64,000 bases of DNA from Sympetrum striolatum (lineage: Eukaryota > Arthropoda > Insecta > Odonata > Libellulidae): the NCBI GenBank assembly GCA_947579665.1, contig OX388349.1, forward strand, positions 21,236,459 through 21,300,458, in the 5' to 3' direction. Every line of letters begins with the position of its first letter. The first letter of the stretch is position 1. A program made the translations under genes and the position numbers. Positions 61,901 through 64,000 of this stretch are shown here, one piece after another. The notes below the pieces were generated by a model that saw only the letters and a program-made list of their open reading frames with translations, made no database searches and had not been told where the DNA came from.

Positions 61901-62307
61901 AAAAATAAATATTCTAAATTTATAGCGTATTTCACTTCGCTCTAATCTCTAGTTCTTCTAGAAAAAAGCAGTACTTATTTATAAGAGCTTATTGATTCTT
62001 TCGAAGAGTTCCTGGTATAAAAACTCCATGGAGACAAAATGTATTCATTTTCTACTGATTAATCGAACTTTAGCATGCAGAAGAAACTGAGCGATTGTCT
62101 GTTGTAGACTTTGCTAAAAGCAAACTGAAAGATAAATTTTGTTAATAAATGATGGAATAAAAACTCTTAAGCTTCTATTTTACGGATAAGAATTTTCGCT
62201 TTTTCGTGTAAGTCACAAGTTAAGTGAAACATACCTTCTTGATTTTGAAAGCTCATCGCACATCTGATCAGATCATTCTTAAAATCGCTAGAAACATAGT
62301 AATCCTC
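58970..62307. other. AT-rich non-coding stretch
   Basis: A GC-richer patch occurs at 61,020-61,380. A short tandem of TTGCAATAATAATA lies at about 61,598-61,629. No gene or element was recognised. Confidence 0.55.
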
Positions 62308-62469
62308 GGTGTAACATTTAGTTAATCCCCCAAATATCCTAGTTAAATGTAAAGTAATAACAACATTAAAATATTAGTGAGGTGTTTCCTGTATCACTTA
62401 GTTGATTCCCTGAAACACCTAAGTTAAACGTAAAGCATAACAACATCACAATATTTGCGAGATAGTGCG
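62308..62469. repeat. diverged tandem duplication, period 81 bp
   Basis: AGTTAAATGTAAAGTAATAA (62,341) aligns with AGTTAAACGTAAAGCATAAC (62,422). TTTAGTTAATCC (62,318) aligns with CTTAGTTGATTCC, and ACAACATTAAAATATT aligns with ACAACATCACAATATT. Two copies lie head to tail and are non-coding. Confidence 0.65.
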
Positions 62470-64000
62470 TATAGCCAATAGAGGTGTTTTTCTCTGATTC
62501 GTAAACATCGAAAACTTTCGAAACGGTGCAGATCGAAGCAGCCAATCACGTCCACGAACAACTACGAACAAAACAACACGTGACGGAAGAGCGATCGAAT
62601 TAAAATAAGGCCGCGATATCAAAAGCATGCCATCCCGAATCGATTCGAGACACGACCTTATTCAAAAAGATCGAAAACGTAAAAGAATACAAAACTTTCC
62701 CGGAATCACACGCATCCCGCCGATACCTCCTGGAAGACAATTTCAACCTCCGAGGAGAGAAAAACAGCAGAGGAAAAAAGGAACGGCGCGAAAAGCGATA
62801 GAAACCGCGCGAGGCACACTAATTAGAAAAGCGGCTGAGTCTACCGCACAGTGGCCAAATGAATACCTCCCCAACTCGCCAAGATAATGAGATCTCACGT
62901 TGGAAAAAAAACTCGGTTTTGAGAATAAACTTTAACGAAGGCTTTTTCGCATTCCTCTCTGCACTCGACGTCGTAAAAAATAACTCCGAAAAGATTAGTC
63001 CATAGCTCTCAATTAGTGAACTCTAAAAATTTCCCAACCCAAATAAATCAAGCGGGTAGCCAATTAGGCGACGCGGTCGGCTTTTTTCCCCTAAAAATCC
63101 AAGACGTAATGAAGGCGACGCGGGAATCATTTCTGGCCCGTAACTGCCGTGGTCGTTACCGCTGTATCAAAACCAATTAAGTCTTAATCCGGCGACTAGC
63201 AGAAGATTAATGCACGCTTTGCGGGGGATATAATTAAAGCGGCGCTTTTTCATACGGGAAGAGAGGGACGTGAAAGAGAAGTCCTAATTGAAAGGGAATT
63301 CATTATTGTGGAGGCTACCGCTGAATGACGACGAAGGTCGGTTATTATTTTCCAAAAGGAATGCGCCGCTACTGTCATGCCTTTATTGAAACGACGATCA
63401 TTTCGTCGTTGGGTTTTATTTCGGAGAGAATAAAGGGTTTTCGAATCTCGCACGATCTCGATCACGCTTTGTTTTAACGGCGGTGTCATCTGAAAATAAT
63501 GTAATTGGAGTGAAAAGATGTCTGGGATTGTAAGATCTTTGAAATTAATGATGTCTGTTGGCGATGGTGGTGGAAAATTGGAAATCTGTGAGAATTTAGC
63601 GGTGTTTGTCGTGTCGTAACTTGACTGCCATCAACGAATTTAGAATAGAATTAACTTTAGTTTTACGCAGGTTAAACCTAGATAAAGTGACACTAAGCAT
63701 AACTAACCTAACCTAGCATTTTACGTAAGTAAATTGAATTCAATGAGACGGAATATTCATTAAATAAAATCGAATTTATTGCTAAACTACTGCAATGTCT
63801 TTCACAAACGTCTTCTATAAGACGGATTCAATAGCCAAATTTCTTTCTATACTACATCAGCACACACTTTACGGTAATGTGTTTACATCTACTGTCTACG
63901 GACTACTTAAAACCTTTGAAAATGCTTTTAAGGGAGCATTCCTCCATTTAATACACTATAAATTTATCCTGACAAGTTAAAACGTCTTCCACCCTAACAC
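62470..64000. other. non-coding stretch, CpG-rich at its start
   Basis: CpG-rich DNA from about 62,500 to 63,450 gives basic, composition-driven frames. The remainder is AT-rich. A frame at 63,795-63,980 has an ATG but no recognisable product. Two-and-a-half CCTAA units near 63,705 are too few to be telomeric. Confidence 0.5.

Noticed and set aside
62627..62887. Basic 86-codon frame
   Set aside because: R/K/P/Q-rich text from CpG- and A-rich DNA; no recognisable DNA-binding or histone-like motif.
63700..63716. CTAACCTAACCT, resembling the insect telomere repeat
   Set aside because: Only about two and a half units, with no continuation.
1..64000. Bacterial-type systems, CRISPR arrays or operons
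   Set aside because: No direct-repeat/spacer array and no closely packed reading frames; the window is eukaryotic non-coding DNA.

Overview
The window is nuclear eukaryotic DNA, probably from an arthropod and most likely an insect. This is inferred from: AT-rich sequence with no closely packed reading frames; four tRNA-derived SINE-type heads; five 3' ends of one non-LTR retroelement family with (TTA)n tails; trinucleotide microsatellites; and CpG-containing, GC-richer islands set in AT-rich DNA. No gene of known function could be recognised. The long reading frames in GC-richer blocks look like composition artefacts. Three short frames (about 33.2, 45.2 and 49.3 kb, all on +) have some coding character and are listed as unidentified candidates only.

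Layout. 1-10.9 kb: AT-rich non-coding DNA with a diverged 126-bp tandem duplication (5.7 kb) and a possible retroelement 3' end on the minus strand (7.9-8.2 kb). 10.97-11.28 kb: a LINE 3' end joined tail-to-tail with a tRNA-derived SINE through (TTA)n. 13.0-13.6 kb: a CpG-rich block that could be a promoter. 15-20 kb: purine/pyrimidine-skewed tracts, a G-quadruplex motif and another ~125-bp duplication. 22.16-23.02 kb: two LINE 3' ends in opposite orientation, the second again joined tail-to-tail to a tRNA-like SINE. 23.9-26.5 kb: a ~175-bp duplication, a CTCF-like core and a foldback structure holding a LINE-end fragment. 31.2 kb: a tiny Tc1/mariner-like MITE. 33-37.4 kb: a candidate exon, a decayed LINE end and a SINE with a possible target-site duplication. 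38.9-39.1 kb: a duplicated, regularly spaced array of CGATA motifs. 45-49.6 kb: two candidate exons. 52.7 kb: a pre-miRNA-like hairpin. 54.2 kb: a decayed SINE head. 55-57.5 kb: a long strand-asymmetric purine-rich domain with G-quadruplex motifs. 62.3 kb: an 81-bp duplication.

How parts work together. The main biology visible is retroelement activity. The LINE family ends in a short stem-loop, AATAAA and (TTA)n. Two SINEs carry (TAA)n tails lying exactly against it, the geometry expected if SINE tails acted as primers for target-primed reverse transcription of the LINE. The other notable signal is the CGATA array, which resembles the clustered motif bound by the Drosophila insulator and promoter factors BEAF-32 and DREF. 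The rest looks like ordinary intergenic or intronic DNA.
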